DNA from: Euperipatoides rowelli
Taxonomy: Eukaryota > Onychophora > Udeonychophora > Euonychophora > Peripatopsidae
Strand: one strand, 5' to 3'
Length of the DNA stretch: 10,188 bases
Assembly: GCA_003024985.2 (NCBI GenBank)
Contig: PXIH01S0055044.1
The number at the start of each line of letters is the position of its first letter. Position 1 is the first letter of the stretch. The notes beneath the pieces were generated by a model. The model did not search any database. It worked only from the letters and a program-made list of their open reading frames with translations, and had not been told where the DNA came from. Below, piece after piece: positions 8,219 through 10,188 of the stretch. Both the position numbers and the translations under genes were made by a program.

Positions 8219-8449
8219 CTGATAAAAAATATTAAGTTTAAGAAATTTAAAAATACTTCAATGTGATACATAATTTTATGAAAACTGTACTATTTATTCA
8301 TGCATATATATACTTAGTCATAAACAATGAGTCATCTATATGCTATTAATTGTTTATAGTACAATGTTTATAAATATACAGAATGTTTGAAATGACAAAC
8401 ATAAAATGTTACTTCTTTATGCTACTAATGTTTGTTCTCATTTTGTTAC
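8219..8449 (-). other. SEPSECS: Probable short SEPSECS intron, 231 bp
   Basis: If the candidate exon at 8450-8498 is real, this is the intron between it and the 8131-8218 exon, with donor CCT|GTAACA and acceptor TTTTTTATCAG. The donor is off-consensus on the exon side. The intron would split a codon after its first base (T|CT, Ser), exactly the phase needed by the downstream exon. The sequence is AT-rich with no other feature. Confidence 0.5.
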
Positions 8450-8498
8450 AGGCATGTGAATGGATGTTGGGAGGTTCAATGACTTTCTGGTATTTTTT
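8450..8498 (-). CDS. SEPSECS: Candidate short SEPSECS exon upstream of 8131-8218
   Basis: On the minus strand this GC-richer patch reads KKYQKVIEPPNIHSHA, then one T that joins CT of the next exon to give Ser and continue ISLKSF. The family has a tyrosine, a hydrophobic pair, Thr-Pro and Asn-Pro-Ile-Ser-Leu-Ala immediately before this point. KVIEPPNIHSHA aligns plausibly to it with a one- or two-residue gap. A donor (GTAACA) is present, the phase fits, and the acceptor could be CACTTCGAG (exon 49 nt) or ATACCAG (exon 37 nt, 8450-8486). Against it: the exon is very short, the donor is weak and the Pro-Ile-Ser motif is imperfect. No further upstream exon is visible in the window. Confidence 0.5.
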
Positions 8499-8724
8499 CT
8501 CGAAGTGTTAATGATAAATATTAGGCAGTTTAATTTTTTTTTTGACATTTCTAATGAATACTACTATATAATGAATCCTAAAAAAATATTTATGCAAATT
8601 ACTAGAACTATTTATGATAATTCCAACAAATATTAATCTCAGCTCTCCATGTTAAGTAATTATAACAAATAGAGGACTATACAGTGTAATACTATTTAAA
8701 ATCAACTAAAGAAAAAATAATACT
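8499..8724. other. AT-rich stretch, no feature
   Basis: It lies between the candidate exon and the low-complexity block and is presumably SEPSECS intron. I see no exon-like patch, RNA gene or repeat of note. Confidence 0.5.
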
Positions 8725-9214
8725 TGCTGGATTCCTACTCCTCAGTTCTCTTCTCCTTTTGCTCCTCTTCATCAATATCATTATTCCTCATTTTTATCCT
8801 CCTCATCCTTATTCTCATTATCCTCCTTAGCTTCCTCATCATCCTTACCACCTCATCCACAACCTTATTCTCTCCTCCTCTTCATAACCCTTATTATCCT
8901 CATCCTCATCATTATTCTCCTCCTCTTCATCACTCTTATTCTCCTCCTTATCCTCCTCATCTTCATCATCCTTATCTTGCTTCTCCTTAACTTCCTCCTC
9001 CTCAGCATCCTTTTCATCATCATTATTCTCATCCTTATCACCCTCATCATTATCTTCATCAGCCTCATCCTAATCACCCACATCATCCTTATCCCTTCTC
9101 CACCTCATCATCTTTGCCCTCATTGTCATCCTCTTTATCCTCCACCTCATCATTATCATTCTTCTCATTCTTGTTCTCCTTGTCATTCTCCTCATAATTG
9201 CCATTTCCTACTAG
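8725..9214. repeat. CTC/ATC pyrimidine-rich low-complexity tract with strong strand asymmetry
   Basis: The plus strand consists almost entirely of TCC, TCA, TCT and TTA-type triplets, with very few G residues over nearly 500 bp. The minus strand (the SEPSECS sense strand) is a purine tract of GAN and AAN triplets. Read on the minus strand, it gives three stretches rich in Asp, Glu, Lys and Asn: 9092-9214 (41 codons), 8848-9069 (74 codons) and 8784-8852 (23 codons). They are in different frames and end at TAA, TAG/TAA and TAA. It probably lies in a SEPSECS intron. The parsimonious reading is an impure trinucleotide microsatellite; a decayed acidic low-complexity coding segment is the alternative. 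Confidence 0.85.
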
Positions 9215-9215
9215 T

Positions 9216-9535
9216 CATTATCAAAATCACCATAATCATCACAACAAATATCATCATCACGATCACAACCACACAATCATCGGTCATTCTCATAATGACC
9301 ACAATCGTCATCGTCATTATCACAACCACCACAATCATCATCGTCATTACAACCACAATCATTGTCAAAATCGTCTGCATTACAATAACCATAACAATCG
9401 TCATTACAACCACAATTATCATCGTTATCACAACCACCACAATTGTCATCGTTATCACAAACATCACAATTGTCATCATTATCACAAACATCACAATTGT
9501 CGTTATTGCCATCACCATTATTAGTATTATTATTA
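9216..9535. repeat. CAN-triplet low-complexity block containing a 27-bp minisatellite
   Basis: The composition shifts here from C/T to A/C/T with ATC, ACA and CAN triplets. From 9411 there are clear 27-bp units (9411-9437, 9438-9464, 9465-9491, then a partial unit from 9492) of the form CACAATTGTCATCRTTATCACAAMCAY. Longer and shorter relatives (30 bp at 9300-9329, 24 bp at 9330-9353) precede them. All unit lengths are multiples of three, so frames stay open on both strands (His/Asn-rich, Ile/Thr-rich, Val/Ile/Met-rich). These frames are by-products of the repeat and are not annotated as genes. Confidence 0.8.
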
Positions 9536-9841
9536 TTAATGCTAAGTATAATAAAAAGTGTATATTATGATAGGATGAATAGATCATAAATCAATTCAAA
9601 CACACAAAATAGGTATTATCAGAGCTAGCTATATTCATGTGAGAAATTTATGAATTGGCACTCCACCTTTTTCAATAAAGACATCAACTTTTTAACTCTG
9701 GGCATTTGCAAAGATTTATAATCTATTCAATATTACTATAATCAATTAATTATTCTGTATTTGCATTGATTTATGATGTAATTATTCTCCTCCTCCTTAG
9801 AAAAATATACACAAAGTATAAGAATATAGTGTCAACTTATA
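9536..9841. other. AT-rich stretch, no supported feature
   Basis: I see nothing I can name. A minus-strand patch at about 9650-9710 reads briefly like coding sequence but has stops on both sides; see the rejected list. Confidence 0.5.
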
Positions 9842-10019
9842 ATACAAAATTTTGACAAGAAAAAAGAAAATAAATTTATAAAATTAAGCACTTAACTTGA
9901 CATTGAGGGCTAACCCATCTTCTCAAGCTTTAGATGAAGATGGGTGAGCCCATCAAAACATCAAACTAAATGCTTAATTTTATAAATTTATTTTATTTTT
10001 TCTTGTCAAACTTTTGTAT
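9842..10019. mobile_element. 178-bp foldback (MITE-like) element
   Basis: The 49-nt arms 9842-9890 and 9971-10019 are reverse complements with two mismatches. Inside, GGGCTAACCCATCTTC (9907-9922) pairs with GAAGATGGGTGAGCCC (9936-9951) with one mismatch around a 13-nt loop. The connecting segments (9891-9906 and 9952-9970) are partly complementary, so nearly the whole length folds on itself. I found no clear target duplication, so the superfamily is unknown. It carries no gene. The plus-strand frame at 9970-10152 starts in its right arm and is not considered real. Confidence 0.75.
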
Positions 10020-10137
10020 CATTATTATCGAAATTATTATATTTATTTCAAGAAAAAAATATATTAGAATCTTGAAGCAGGCAGAAATTAGGGTGATTAA
10101 ACATCCTGTGCATGTCTCTGTTCTTAGTTTTGTGATA

Positions 10138-10188
10138 TACTCGAGTAGATAATAAACACCATTTCGAGACCCATCCGGGTCTTTTCAA
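10138..10188 (-). mobile_element. Possible mobile-element end with a degenerate hammerhead-like hairpin, at the right edge
   Basis: On the minus strand the edge reads TTGAAAAGACCC, GGAT, GGGTCTCGAAATGG. This is a 6-bp hairpin (10167-10172 with 10177-10182) framed by a TGA-containing leader and CGAAAT. A perfect palindrome, TACTCGAGTA, follows at 10138-10147. A leader of the CUGAUGA type, a short stem II and CGAAA is the layout of the hammerhead ribozyme core, which is known from Penelope-like retroelements and retrozymes. Here the leader deviates at core positions and the stem II register is imperfect, so a working ribozyme is unlikely. The rest of the element would lie beyond the window. Confidence 0.3.

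Noticed and set aside
8724-8990. Plus-strand 88-codon Ser/Leu/Ile then Pro/His/Tyr-rich frame, and the minus-strand 73-codon Arg/Met-rich frame at 8865-9086
   Set aside because: These are translations of the CTC/ATC tract in other phases; there are no domains and no gene context.
9198-9524. Plus-strand 108-codon His/Asn-rich frame, with overlapping Ile/Thr-rich (8977-9570) and minus-strand Val/Ile-rich (9192-9587) frames
   Set aside because: All are open because the region is made of 3-bp-multiple CAN/ATC repeats that rarely form stops. Three overlapping low-complexity frames on both strands point to a repeat, not genes.
9640-9715. Minus-strand patch reading VDVFIEKGGVPIHKF, vaguely like the SEPSECS segment before the catalytic lysine
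   Set aside because: A stop lies on each side, the catalytic Asp-Lys-Asn context is missing, and the roughly 80 residues that should separate it from the next exon are not found between 8500 and 9640.
9970-10152. Plus-strand 60-codon frame
   Set aside because: It begins inside the right arm of the foldback element and runs through AT-rich DNA; the composition is not coding-like.

Overview
This is an AT-rich window (roughly a quarter G+C by eye) of animal nuclear DNA, most likely from an invertebrate. It has spliced exons in long introns, diverged tandem repeats, foldback elements and transposon remnants, and no operon or prokaryotic gene organisation. I cannot place it in a phylum from the sequence.

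The only gene I recognise lies on the minus strand: the 3' end of SEPSECS, which encodes O-phosphoseryl-tRNA(Sec) selenium transferase, the last enzyme of selenocysteine synthesis. The terminal coding exon (3357-3708) and the one before it (8131-8218) join in frame through consensus splice sites across a 4.4 kb intron. A short candidate third-from-last exon lies at 8450-8498; its phase matches and its residues resemble the family. The rest of the gene, including the PLP-binding lysine region, should lie beyond the right edge.

Region by region. 1-160 is a GC-richer cluster of inverted repeats, probably a transposon fragment. 161-3216 is AT-rich intergenic DNA with palindromes, short direct repeats and homopolymer runs, and no convincing gene. 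3217-3356 is the likely SEPSECS 3' UTR, with a strong 65-nt hairpin just before a possible poly(A) signal. 3709-8130 is the intron, carrying two pairs of diverged direct repeats and a 711-bp Tc1/mariner-type (pogo/Tigger-like) non-autonomous element at 6429-7139. 8725-9535 is a long strand-biased low-complexity block: first a CTC/ATC pyrimidine tract whose complement reads as interrupted acidic (Asp/Glu/Lys/Asn) frames, then a CAN-triplet block with a 27-bp minisatellite. 9842-10019 is a foldback element, and the last ~50 bases look like a mobile-element end with a degenerate hammerhead-like hairpin.

The most unusual signal spans the window. The heptamer TACAGTA/TACTGTA occurs 24 times between 157 and 7834, where I expect about 2-3. 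It is exactly the footprint that Tc1/mariner elements with CAG...CTG ends leave on excision at a TA site, and an element with those ends is present here.
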